This document shows positions 12,289 through 23,080 of a stretch of DNA of 64,000 nucleotides, in pieces. A program made the translations under genes and the position numbers. The DNA comes from Collybia mongolica (Eukaryota > Basidiomycota > Agaricomycetes > Agaricales > Clitocybaceae), in the NCBI GenBank assembly GCA_013420905.1, contig JAAXNY010000015.1:460406-524405 (forward strand), read 5' to 3'. Every line of letters starts with the position of its first letter. Position 1 is the first letter of the stretch. The notes below the pieces were generated by a model that made no database searches, was not told where the DNA came from, and saw only the letters and a program-made list of their open reading frames with translations.

Positions 12289-12788
12289 TTAAGTGTGAGG
12301 GTTAACGAGTGATGGGCCCTGTGGGAGGATCGCGTCAACCCTATGATCGTTTGCACTTCCGGCGGCAGTCAAAAAGGGAAGATCCGTAAGCCTCGCCCAA
12401 GGTATGTTGGGCCGGAAAAAAATCGTGAGGGAGCATAGGTTTAGCGTTCCGAATGTTTGGAACGTCCGACGATAGATATGTAGACGCCCTCCCAATCGTG
12501 GCTTTGAACGAGCTCGAAGTCAGTACGTCTCAGTGTAGCAACAGGTCCGTAAAGCAGGATAAGAGGACTCAATACTGAGGTGGTACACTGATCAATCATC
12601 AAGGAGAGCTCGGTGCACAGGGATAGGATCCAGGACAATGTTGCAGATTGAAATAGCTGAAGGCGGCTCAGTGTATCAAGGGTAAAAGGAGCACCCGCAG
12701 CTCGACATAGGATGACTCCGACTCTCTTGAGTAACTTTGAATTATACTTCAAAGAGTATCCGCCGCCCCGTGTTATGTCGCTCCCCGA
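12289..12788 (-). pseudogene. 3' part of a decayed leucine-rich/RNI-like gene, left of the insertion
   Basis: A minus-strand ORF (LDTLSRLQLFQSATLSWIL, then LCTELSLMIDQCT) resembles the leucine-periodic C-terminal part of fungal F-box/RNI proteins. The likely continuation (RLTDLPFLTAAGS, AILPQGPSLVNPHT) is in another frame about 12495-12289, so a frameshift or lost intron is needed. Read together with 16041-16392 it looks like one host gene split by the 12.8-16.0 kb insertion. The family call is tentative. Confidence 0.35.
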
Positions 12789-12798
12789 TGCACTGTGA
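12789..12798. repeat. Candidate target-site duplication, left copy
   Basis: TGCACTGTGA here and TGCACAGTGA at 16031-16040 differ at one of ten positions and flank the insertion. Nine to eleven base duplications are typical of MULE-type DNA transposons. The two copies are not identical, so this is suggestive only. Confidence 0.4.
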
Positions 12799-12899
12799 AA
12801 CTGAGGATAGATGAAATTCAACCCTGTGTTTCATCCTCTTAAATAATAGAAATAATACATTAAAAATATGATTCATTCACTTAACAATCCTAAAATGTA

Positions 12900-13320
12900 A
12901 TGAATTTCATCTTGAAGATGTTTGAAAACACACCCCCTGTGGGGGGAAAAATGGATGGAAAACCCCCCCTTAAGGTATAATTTAGTGGATGAATTTCATG
13001 CAAAATTTGTCCGGATTCATACCCCCTGATTCTCGAGGCTATGGGATGAATTTCATTTCACCATAGGTGGAAAAAACAACCATTGTGGGAGGTAATTCCT
13101 ATCAATATGGGATTAATCTACTACCTTGATGGGTGAGAATAGCAATGTTTTTTGGGGTAACATTACTGCAAATTTTTGAGGCTATGGGGTGAATTTCATA
13201 CCATGATAGCTGAAAATAATAGCCTTTGTAAGGATGGATTTCATACAATCACAGGTGAGAATAATGGCCTTTGTGGGGATTAATTCCATGCCATTTACAT
13301 CACTTAAATTTGAATTCATT
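12900..13320. repeat. Left subterminal repeat array (GATGAATTTCAT type)
   Basis: At least five degenerate units carrying GGATGAATTTCAT or GGGTGAATTTCAT, spaced roughly 60-80 bp, in AT-rich DNA. The motif is itself nearly palindromic. Arrays like this bind the transposase in several DNA transposon families; here that is inference. Confidence 0.6.
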
Positions 13321-13572
13321 ATTTCTTCCCTGTTATCAATAAACACACTTTGTTCATTTTGTACAGTTAAGGTTTAACATCCATAAGATCTAAGGTATTG
13401 TAATTTGAATGCTCTATCAACTAGTATACCTCTGATTCATATCCCTCATTCCAAAGTTCCTGATCACCAGTATTACCAACCAGACTGCAAACGCAACACT
13501 GTGATTTGTTAGAATCATGTATTGAGGTTAGTAATGAGAAAACTTACCCAAATTGCCCTATATAAATTCTTG

Positions 13573-13954
13573 TCATCCTGAAGCTGCGTCTGGAGACAGA
13601 ACCATTCCAGCAATGCCACACAGTGGGCATGGAATAGGACTCCCTACTTTTTCTTTAGCATGAGCAACTTTACATAAGGTGGTGAGTTTGGCTGGTCAGA
13701 TTAGCATGATAAAGATAAAAGAAAGTTAAGTAATGGATGGAAGTTGTTGGTCTTCATGCACTGCCAGACTGCTCATTGTCTTTGTTGACCTTGTTGTAAT
13801 GAAGTGATCTGTAAAATGGGTCAATGTTAATGTGCTTTGGATTAGATTGGGTTGACAGACATACTGAGACCCCCTCATTGTCCACCTGCACTTTGAGGTC
13901 AACAAAGTGGTGTACCATGTTGAGGACGTTGTCAGGCATGGTTTTATCCTGCAT
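13573..13954 (-). CDS. Small zinc-finger-like protein inside the insertion (5' end uncertain)
   Basis: An exon from the ATG at 13954 codes MQDKTMPDNVLNMVHHFVD. It splices (donor GTGCATG at 13761, acceptor ACCAG at 13692) in frame to an exon with CKVAHAKEK and then IPCPLCGIAGM, ending TGA at 13573. The Cys-x3-His, then CPLC, spacing suggests one zinc-binding site. An upstream acceptor (CCTACAG, about 13983) hints at another 5' exon. I do not recognise the family. It may be an element-encoded protein or captured host sequence. Confidence 0.4.
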
Positions 13955-14929
13955 ATTAATGATGTCCTTTGGTTTCCTGTAGGATCATTATTAGCATTTA
14001 TTAATATTCTTAACGAAGCCTTATAGTTTGTATTGGAATTCAAATGACTACTACAAGTATTACGATAGTAATTGTAATCTAACATTATACTAATTGTAAT
14101 CTATCAATGAAGAGTGCTTACTATGAGGGGGAGGATGGGAGGCAGCAATGGGCAATGGTGGTGGTACGAGAGCAAGAAGGAAAGCGTGCGAAAGCGGCTG
14201 CTAACACATAATATAGCTTGGAATGTTCAGCTGTCGGGCATCTCGGTCAACAAAGCCATGTGATCAAATCTGAGGACACTGACAAATATTTTTATTTATT
14301 TATTCAAATCATATACTATTCATTTTTAATAGGAGGCTGAAAAATGTGCACCCACCAGGTTCAAATGGTTGCAGGGAGGATCATTATGTAATACTAATAC
14401 CTTTGGCATGGATAACCACTGGGCAAGACTGGCATTCTTAGTGAGGGGACAAGCAGTCCCGAGTCTACAAATGTGGTCACATGGTTACAAAGCACATGAC
14501 CAGGTCACATTACCGTTGCCACACCTTTGTTGATGATCTTCAACCACATCAGCAACGCCCACCAAACTGCCCAATGTCAACATGCAAACACCAAAACCAA
14601 ATGCATGACCCCCCAAGCACCAGAAGCTCCCCAAGACACATGAAAGGCAAATGACGGCACATGAAACGGTGATGAGGGCGCGCACACCTAGGGGAGTGGG
14701 GCGAAGGGTGGACAAGGACGTGGAACGAGGGGATGACAAGGAAAGGGTGCCCCAAGGGGCAGAGGGAGGTGAGTCGTTGCAAAATTCTACTCACACACAC
14801 ACTCACTACACAGCACAACCCCCCCCCAGGAAAGCCTCAGGAATCCGAGATGTGCAATGGACACAGAGGACGGACGCCGAAGGACACAGGTGAGACACAG
14901 ACGCAGGCTACTGACAACATACACTGACA

Positions 14930-15320
14930 TTGACATGGACACAGATGCCGCCACAGACATGCATGCAGATGCAGGCACAGACACCAATGATGGATGATGA
15001 TGCAGACACTGACACAGACACCAACACCAACACCAACATCGACATCAACACCAACATCAACACAGATGCAGACATCAACATGGACGCAGACACCGCCACG
15101 GACATGCAGGCAGATGCAGGCACAGACACTGATGACGGATGCCAATGCAGACACCAACACGGATGCCGCCATGGACATGCATGCAGATGCAGGCACAGAC
15201 GCCAATGACGGACACAGACATTGACACGGACGCAGACACCGCCACAGACATGCATGCAGATGCAGGCGCAGACACTGATGCAGATGCAGGTGCAGATGCT
15301 GATGCAGACACCAAAGACAG
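14930..15320. repeat. GACACA/GATGCA-rich tandem repeat with higher-order units
   Basis: Low-complexity repeat built of GACAC- and GATGCAG-type hexamers. A longer unit with CCGCCAC-GACATGCA, then GCAGATGCAGGCACAGAC, recurs near 14945, 15090, 15162 and 15237 (spacings about 146, 71 and 75). It is open in several frames on both strands (Asp/Thr/Ala-rich one way, Cys/Val-rich the other). I take it as satellite-like, not coding. Confidence 0.7.
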
Positions 15321-15599
15321 ACCCCGATGCACTTGCTCTCATACCACAACTATCACTCACTGCTACTTCTGCCCGGCCCCCTGGCCCCTTCCCCAGCCTC
15401 CTCATAAATTTGGTAAGTAGATGTCATTTTCTAGTATGTAGTAGTTCTATACAAATGTAGTCAGTACATTATAAGTATTTAATATTGAATACAATTTAGA
15501 CTCAAGTACATAGTATGGACCAATAGTACTAGTCATATATATATATAAATTAACACAGTCATTTCATACTACATATAACACTTCATTCTAATCTAACCA

Positions 15600-15990
15600 A
15601 AATGTCAATTTCTTCTTTTCTAAATGATTCATCTAAGGCAGTAAAGTCATCCCATAAACCCACTATTTGTGGGATGAAATACCTTCTATGCTGAACTTAA
15701 ATCATCCCACATATTCCACCTTTTATGGGATGAAAGTTCACTCTCTAATAGATTAAAATGATCTAATAAAACCCACCCATTATAGGATGAAATTCCCCTC
15801 TTTTTCACTGGATTAAAATTGTCCCATAAAATTCACCTCTAATGGGATGAAAGTTCACACCACTAAGGGATGAAAATTTCTGAAATTATCAGAGCAGAAA
15901 TTCATTCTCTCAAGGGATGAAATATCTGGGATGAAGTTTCATCCCAATTTCATACCCTTTAGATTCATCCACTAAACTTAGGAAATGCTG
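15600..15990. repeat. Right subterminal repeat array (GGGATGAAA type)
   Basis: At least six copies of GGGATGAAA followed by TTTCA, TGTTCA or similar, spaced about 45-65 bp, mirroring the left array in motif and base composition. This supports 12.8-16.0 kb being one element. Confidence 0.6.
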
Positions 15991-16030
15991 CTTTCATCCA
16001 TTAAGTGGGGGAAAAACCTCCCCCACCAGG

Positions 16031-16392
16031 TGCACAGTGACGTCGGGATCCCTTGAGTCTCCAATTTTTTTCAAGGCTTGGATTTGGCCAATAGTCGACT
16101 GCGTTATGGTACTATTTCTAGGAGAGATATGTTTCCATACGTCACTTTCGGCAGGAGTACAAGTCGTTACCGGACGCAACAAGGTTTTGAGTCCCAGGAT
16201 TCCATGTCGTAAGTGAGTCTCTGAGCAATAACATATAAAATAGGCGATAACATACCCTTCCACAGATTTTTGACACTCACCTAGCTGGTGCTGTTCCGTA
16301 TGACGGTCAACATCGTTGGGGAGAAGGGCAATCAGATAAACATGACCAAAGATCAAAAATCCAATCGCCGAGCATTTTTCATAAACTCGCAT
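16031..16392 (-). pseudogene. 5' part of the interrupted gene, right of the insertion
   Basis: Minus-strand coding-like sequence (GLKTLLRPVTTCTPAES, then QIQALKKIGDSRDPDV) runs into the insertion edge. A plausible intron (GTATGTT to GCTCAG, about 16262-16218) precedes it. An A7 run at about 16064-16070 would account for the frame offset relative to the left half. Its origin as the other half of the 12.3-12.8 kb gene is inferred from position and strand. Confidence 0.35.
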
Positions 16393-16713
16393 CTGGTTTT
16401 TTTTTTTCCTCTGAATTTCTTTGCCCCAATAGCGTTCAATACGTTGGAATTTTCAACGAGACGAGACCCCCTGTGCTAGACTTCTATGTTTCGTGCATTT
16501 TTTATACCATTCCCTTTTCGTGCGGAGGGCTATCATTGTCCACTTCTTATAGGGGTACGACCAGCACGCACCACTCCCAGGATAGTCAACACAAGCGCTC
16601 AGCATAACAAATGTCAAGTAAAATGACGCCCACTCTCGGAGATATCCTGGTGGATGAAGGCCTCGTGGGTTCCTCGTGTCTCATCTCGCTGTCGAATTAA
16701 CCACTACGCTGTG

Positions 16714-18290
16714 ATGTTTACAAAACGGCCTGGAGAGGAAGAGAAGCATTCGTTCGCCACCAAATGTGTTGAAGCAATCGCTACTGCTCTTAATAATAGA
16801 GGGCTCCCTTTTGCATTATGCGGAAATCTGGCTTTTAACCTGTACATGGATCGAGAAATTCCCAAGGAAAGTGGCCCACCCTAGCTGATACTCAAGTACC
16901 TATTCATGAACCAGCTCTGTACAGGCTATTGAGATTACGATCTTATCTGCGGTTGACCTCGCAAGACTCATTGACACTATCTCGCGCTCTGGTCCACACC
17001 ATTTCCGAGTGAACAACAAGTTACTCCAGTATTTCGCACTTAGCGCTAGCGGGGTCATGCAAACGATGCATGTACTTCTTTCGGTCTTCGTCACCACTCG
17101 ACGGCCTCAATATAAAGCCACGTTCAGCGAGCATTTTCTTATTCCATATAAAACCCTACTATTACAAACCCTGGAGGAGTGGTATGAGAACTATCAACAG
17201 CATGGTGACGAGGATGCGCAAATCAGAGCGAATACCCTTGCCACCAAAGTTCAGAAAATGATGAAACCACATTTACCAGGGCGTTTCCACAAAGGAGATC
17301 ACCTCTTCGACCGCAATTTATTCGAAGCTTCTCTGGAGAGAGTGGAAGAATTTATCGCTGTGTACCCCAATATCCATCGTAGCCAATGGGCAAACATTGG
17401 CTTAGATCCTTCTACACTCTATTTAGAACAAGAAGAATCTCCCTCCACGGCGTCACCCCTTCCGGGAAGCCCCATTGAGCAAGTATTTACTCCTTCCGCC
17501 TCTGACAACTACGGAGCTCCGGCATTTTTAGCTCCTCACCAGACAACTCTGACGAAATTGGACGTAATCTTCGTTGCGGCACAGTCCACAGTGAGGGTTC
17601 TCCATCGTCTTGGTCTGCCTTGTGCCATTTTTGGAAGCCTCGCGTGTAAGTTGTATGGCAATGCTCGCACTCCTAACGTAAGTCGTGGTTTACACTTGGC
17701 ACACCCCCAATTCTAAATGGTGTCCTCTATAGGACGTCGATATCCTGGTAATTCCGAGTGATAAACGTCTCACCCAAGAGGAATTGAAACTCTTGATCGT
17801 ACGTGCTGATCCACAGAATTACGCCCTGCGAGACGCGAAGGATCCAGAAGCGACGTATCGCGTCCTTCATTACCGTCGTAATATCTTCAGTGCTGCACGG
17901 ATGTACCAAGTGACAACGAAGATTGACCTTTTATTGCCCGGGACAATGCACCTCCCTTCACTGCCCACTAGCTTGATCGCATGGAACGGCGACCTTCCAG
18001 TGATTCCCTTCTCTTTACTACTCCTTCATAAGCTTCAAGCTTGGGACGATCACCTGAAGGCCACCGAGCGTCGGTATACACGGAAGGTTCCTGTAGATGT
18101 AGGAGATATCGAGTGGTTGCTAAGCCCCGGAAGGTTCATGGATTATTTGAAGCTTACGATCCCGTGGAGAGACCGCAGATTGTTCACAGAAGAGTTCCTT
18201 TTATTGTCGGTGGAGCGCGTGAAGGACTTTTGTTTCGCCTTTCCACAATATTCGTCACGCTGGAGTGAAATTGGTTTCGAGACTGCTTAA
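16714..18290 (+). CDS. Protein with two nucleotidyltransferase-like halves (fungal AbiEii/MNT-type fold)
   Basis: The second half is clear: CAIFGSLACKLYGNARTPN, an intron 17678-17732 (GTAAGT to TATAG), then DVDILVIPSDKRLTQ. This is the G-S...DVD signature of the nucleotidyltransferase fold, followed by a helical C-terminal part (IPFSLLLLHKLQAWDDHL), stop 18290. The first half (from the ATG at 16714) repeats the plan: ALCGNLAFNLYMDREIPK, then AIEITILSAVDLARL after an acceptor at about 16924, then FLIPYKTLLLQTLEEWYEN. In it the DxD acids are replaced, so it looks catalytically dead. The intron between 16880 and 16924 has no phase-compatible GT donor that I can find, so the first half may be damaged. 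Substrate unknown. Fungal homologues are common but uncharacterised. Confidence 0.65.
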
Positions 18291-19008
18291 AGGTATTTGG
18301 GGTCGTAGTTCTTACTAGGTGCATTCGGATCTTATTAAGCAGCGTTCTTATGGCTTATCAATGTACACAATTATTCGTTCTTGATATCTTCGCTGCCGTG
18401 GTATACACCCCCTCTTGGACAGGCTTGAGAGAGTATCAAAGTACTCGTTTGACCACAACGTGGAAAAATATAACCTACATACGTCCCAGAGTAGGCTATT
18501 TCATCCTCATTTCAAAATCATCAGTGACGTTCTTCAGCTATCTGTAGTTGAGAGTTTTTGACTTCCAGAGACGTAGACTCACAAACTGTAAGACCCGCCA
18601 AGCGCATGTACGCTTGGGCGGTACAAACTCAACAAGGTCAAATGCTTTCCCTAGATGTACTAATGTATGGACGCAATACGGAATATCTATCCAATGGGCA
18701 GGAGCGGTGGCCGACTGGTAAGTAACGTTCAGTCGTGTAGATGATTGTTTGCCGGCCGACTGGTTTTCTCGCATAGTTAGAGAGCGTGAAGAATATTGAA
18801 TTTAAACGATAAATCAGTACATCAATGTTGTAGAATAAAATACATGAAATCACATCGTCGTCGAGTGACGTACGACAGCAATTCAGACCTTTCTGTCGTT
18901 ATCTAGCGAGCCTGAGTGGTCAGAGTGTGGATCATTATCGACTTTTTCTGAGGTTTCGAGAGCTGCAAAGACTAATCAGTTTCATCGGGTACTTGTCGGG
19001 TGATCGAG
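18291..19008. other. No gene recognised
   Basis: Intergenic stretch between the 3' ends of the nucleotidyltransferase gene and the first sugar porter. Short ORFs only. An 18600-18640 segment (CGCCAAGCGCATGTACGC) has partial dyad symmetry and no further support. Confidence 0.5.
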
Positions 19009-21697
19009 TCACAAACCCCGTTCCCGCTTGTCGATATCAGCCTGTCGTTGTTCAGCGGTGATAGACCCGAAGATGACGTCCATTTCCTCTAAACTTCGCC
19101 CCTTTGTCTCCGGGATAAGACTGATATGGATACGTGAGTTAAATCAAAGCGAGAATACGTATACCTTGGGAGACTCACGCAGAGAACAGACCCATGGCAC
19201 CAATGTTCACGGCCGCAAACATCAGGAAGATCTTGTACCCGAGGTCAGAGATCATGTCAGGCGTCACTTTCGAAACGACGAAATCTACAAGCTCGAAGTT
19301 GAGTACCGACCATCACTTAAAGCAACACCAGTGGCTGGGGACGCACTGAAAAGCCATTGGGTAGCGCTTGCGAGTGCCAATCCGTAGTGCCTTGTCCTCG
19401 TGGGGAAGATGTCGGACACGTACACCCAGGGGAGTGGCCCTGATGATAGTTGCAAAGAATCAGTCCAATATATAAGCAAGATAAACATGTATAAGACGCA
19501 TACCCCAGCCCATCGAATAAAAGCAAACATATATATAGAGCATGGCTGCCATAGCCTGCGATGCTGGCGGCGGATTCGGCGGTGTGGTGCCTTTGGGGAC
19601 CACGGGCGGAGGGTGGGTCTTGAGAATTGCGCCGATAATGAAGAACAGGGAGCCCATTCCCATGGCGGAGACGAACAGGGATCCTTTGCGTCCGAGGGTC
19701 TCGACACCGAAGAAGATGAATATTGCGGTGGCGACGACCTTTACGACGCCTGGGAGGGTTTGGATGAGCTACTAGGAGCCGAAAGAAGAAGGGCTGGGTT
19801 ACCATAAATTCCACTAGCGAGGAGAGAGTTTTTCGTGCCTGTGTAGCCGATCTAGGGGAATTAACACTATTAATTCACAGTACGGATGACAAAGAAGAAA
19901 ACGCACCGAAGTGAAGATTTGAGGGGCATAGTAACTGTATTTCAACGCAATGTCAACACGGCCCCGGGACAGGAGAAAGGGAAAAATGCTACGCACTTGA
20001 CGGAGTTCTGGCCACCCCACTGTTGCAGCAGGAAAATGAGGAACGCAATGACGAAGCGTATAAAATTGCCCTTCCCAAAGAACGCCTCCTTCAGCCCCAG
20101 GCCCTTCCGCGCCTCGCGCTCCTCCTGGATCGCAGTCTCTATCTCTGCCATCTCGTGGACCACCGTCTCCGAGTCGATCGACTCCTTTCGCAGATACGCA
20201 AGATTCCTGATGGCTTCGCGGTGCCGTCCGACGGAGGCGAGCCAACGTGGCGATTCCTGCAAAGTTGATGGATGGTGGTGAGGTGGATCCGAAGGTCGCT
20301 GATAGGAGAGGACATACCTTGATCGTCAGTAATCCGATTGCCATAATGCCCGCAGGGACCAACTGGAAGCCGAACGGGATCCGCCACACATTGACGCCCG
20401 ACTTAATGTGTATCCCCACCCCGACTATGCGAAAAGATATCAGTATCCTAGTCTCTTCAACTTACGCGGCAGAGAGCCGTGGGTGGGACATACAATTTAT
20501 AAAGTACGAGATCATGACGCCAATTGCTACCTGAAAAATCACAGTCCAGTCAGCCCACTGCACCAACCGAACACTAGACGACAAGGCACGCACCATGATC
20601 TGGAACAACCCCGTAACCCGCCCCCGCACCTCCTTTGGGGAACACTCAGAGACATAGGCAGGTGCGACGGCGGAGATCGCCCCGATACCAACACCGGAAA
20701 TGACGCGCCCTGCATAGATTTCCGAAAGCCCCTTCTTTCCTCCGTCGGCGACTGTAGTGAGGATCTGAAAAGGACGGTACTCTCGTTAACCCGGATCACG
20801 ACAATAGAGAATTAGAGGACTCACGGCACCGACTAGGAAGAGTAGACTGAAAGCAGCGAGGGTGTAAATCCGTCCAATCCGCGCTGTGAGGGGAACAGAC
20901 GTTTGTTAGAGATGGGGATGTGTCCATATCAGGCTAAAGTGGTTGAGCGCCGACGCATCACAATCAATCACACCGAACCAGCACCAGCTGACTCTGACTC
21001 TTGGATTGGAAGAGTGCGAGCATACGGGGTATGTGGGGTGTCACTGCGCATTCGAATGGTCCATCGTTGGCCGTTGGGCGCCTATACGACAAAATCCCGA
21101 TCGACCGGCTTCGACTGGCAAGATGGGAAAGAATGGTAAAACAGAGACGCCACCCTCTGTAGCCCACGACGATAGAAGTAGATGATAAAGGAACGAAAAA
21201 GGAAAGGTAGGATGTGACATGTAGAAAAGAATGTAGGAAATACGCACACGAAATCGGAGCACTCCCAAGTGCGCCAAAGAACGCCCCCGCCTGAAGTACC
21301 GAGACAACATTGGATGAGACCTCGTTGCTGCGTTTGGTGTTCGGTGTCCCATCGCCATTCAGCAGCCCAAAGGACTCCTGGAAATAGGCTGCGCTGACGA
21401 CACCGCCACTGAAGCGATCCGAGCATGAATGAATTGCATGAGCCGAAATGTGACATACACGTACCCGATTCCACTAGAAGCCAGCGAAGCGAGCAACGTT
21501 AGACCCTCCCGTAAATGTGGTAGTGGTGAGGACGTACGTGTCATATCCGAATAACACAATGCCCCAGTAAACGATGAAAGCCATCCCTATTCGATGTGGT
21601 GCGCCGGTCAATGGCCAAACAAAGAAAACAAACATACGAAAGAGTATGACTCACAATAAACCCGGCTGTTCTTGAAGTACGCCTCGAGTATGCCCAT
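19009..21697 (-). CDS. MFS sugar porter (quinate/hexose transporter-like), paralogue A
   Basis: Multi-exon gene starting MGILEAYFKNSRVY (ATG 21697) and ending ADIDKRERGL (stop 19009). Sugar-porter signatures are present in order: GIVLFGYDTG in TM1, the EIYAGRVISGVGIGAIS loop, PAYVSECSPKEVRGR, ESPRWLASVGR, a long helical central loop, FLLQQWGGQNS, YVSDIFPTRTRHYG and PETKGRSLEEMD at the C-terminus. Twelve transmembrane helices are expected; length about 535 residues is normal. It should be a plasma-membrane, proton-coupled or facilitative uptake carrier. The substrate cannot be read from sequence; quinate permeases and hexose carriers share these motifs. It is in tandem, on the same strand, with paralogues B and C. 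Confidence 0.9.
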
Positions 21698-23080
21698 TTT
21701 GAAAAGTGTTCTGGAGGTCTAGAGGGCGGGAGGGAAGCAGGGAAGCAGCCAATGAAGCCGTGCTCCATTATATATGATTAAGCGGGCAGGTGGAGGTCGG
21801 CTGCCCCTGGGTCGCGTGCTTCGAAGCTAACGGGGACTTTAGAAGATATGGTCACAGACGGGCAGATATCCCGGCCCGGGCGTGGGTGTCGATGGAGCAC
21901 AGAGTAGTGGCGTTCTATTTATAGTTGATCATCCCAATGGGAAAGTAAAAAAATTGGACGTCGACAGAACGCATATGGGAAGCAGTCATGTCGGATGGCA
22001 AGGACGTAAGACTGTTCTTTGAAGCCGTACGTGTTCGCTCACTTGAGGCAGAGGAAACCCCCAATGTTGGTGAAATCAGAGACGTAATGAGGCTAGATGG
22101 GACATGGCGGTTGAAAGCCGGCCATATAGTTTTTCCACTCGTTGGCTGTATCAATTTTTATTCTGGAGAGACGGAATATCGGCGCACTGGCGAGTTCTGA
22201 AGGATTTGGACGTAGGTATCAGCGCAGACACCATTCAAAAAAATTTGGCTCTACCTGTTACAGGTACATCTGCGGCAAGGCCCTGTGGAGGTTTTCAGCC
22301 CAAAATATTTGAAAACAATCTCGCCGTGCACCAAATCGAGCGCAAAAGATGGGCTTCAATAGCTTTCAATGAGGCTTTCGGACGATGGTCGTTACGCAGC
22401 CTCGAGGAACCATACCAAATTTAACCTCCGCCTAAAATCATTATCTTATCAGTCACGATAAGATTTGACTATTTTAACATAAGCCGTCGCTGCTGGCGTC
22501 CAGCAATTTATCTTGAGAAAATACTATATTCAGGCTTTGAGTTTTGGACCTACCATATGAGTTCCCTTATTGTCCTTCTCATAATTCATGCCAGAACGGC
22601 CTCAGGTGCGGTATTTGGTCATCTCTACCCTCCACACTAGAACTCACGCAGTATAAGAAGCGATTTCATCCGTGCCCAAATCAACGTCTGGACACTAGGT
22701 TGAGTACACACCTACTCCTCATACCATTACCTATTTGTCATTGGGCGTTTCTCACAAAATTCCGTAAAAGAATGCTTGTCTTCTAAGTTGCCTTTGTTTT
22801 TGCTGTATATATAACCGCTACTGGGTTGGCACGTTTTGAAGGTCTTCCAAACTACAAGTGATAATGTCATTCCGTTTACAAACGTTCGTAGTCGCCAAAT
22901 ATACAACACAAACACTACTGAAAAGATCAAGCATCTCATCTCATAAATGCGGAACAAGGGGCATGAAATGCATGGTTATTCGTGAATACAATACAAAGCG
23001 TGAAGAAACTAAACGGCGCAAGACATTATTTTAACAAGAAACCCCCTAGAGCTTCATGAGGAATATCAATCATCCAGCCA
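21698..23080. other. Promoter side of paralogue A; no certain gene
   Basis: 21760-21900 is GC-rich and presumably holds the promoter of the minus-strand transporter. Two overlapping short plus-strand ORFs (21988-22200 and 22104-22424) look mildly protein-like but have no recognisable domain, and the antisense frame is also open. I do not call a gene. Confidence 0.45.

Larger units (their letters stand above)
12799..16030. mobile_element. ~3.2 kb insertion, probably a non-autonomous DNA transposon
   Basis: It lies between two halves of a decayed gene and a near-perfect 10-bp duplication. Both ends hold AT-rich arrays of a GGATGAAATTTCAT-like palindromic motif. A TTTAGTGGATGAAT word occurs near the left end (12981-12994) and in inverse orientation near the right end (about 15960-15975), with G/C-run hairpins nearby (12941-12970, 16005-16025). 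Inside are a small two-exon gene and a low-complexity tandem repeat. I see no transposase, so a partner element would have to supply it. I could not find a clean terminal inverted repeat at the outermost bases. Confidence 0.5.

Noticed and set aside
14837..15460. Overlapping ORFs on both strands (Cys/Val-rich and Asp/Thr-rich)
   Set aside because: Low-complexity satellite open in all frames; no non-repetitive coding sequence attached.
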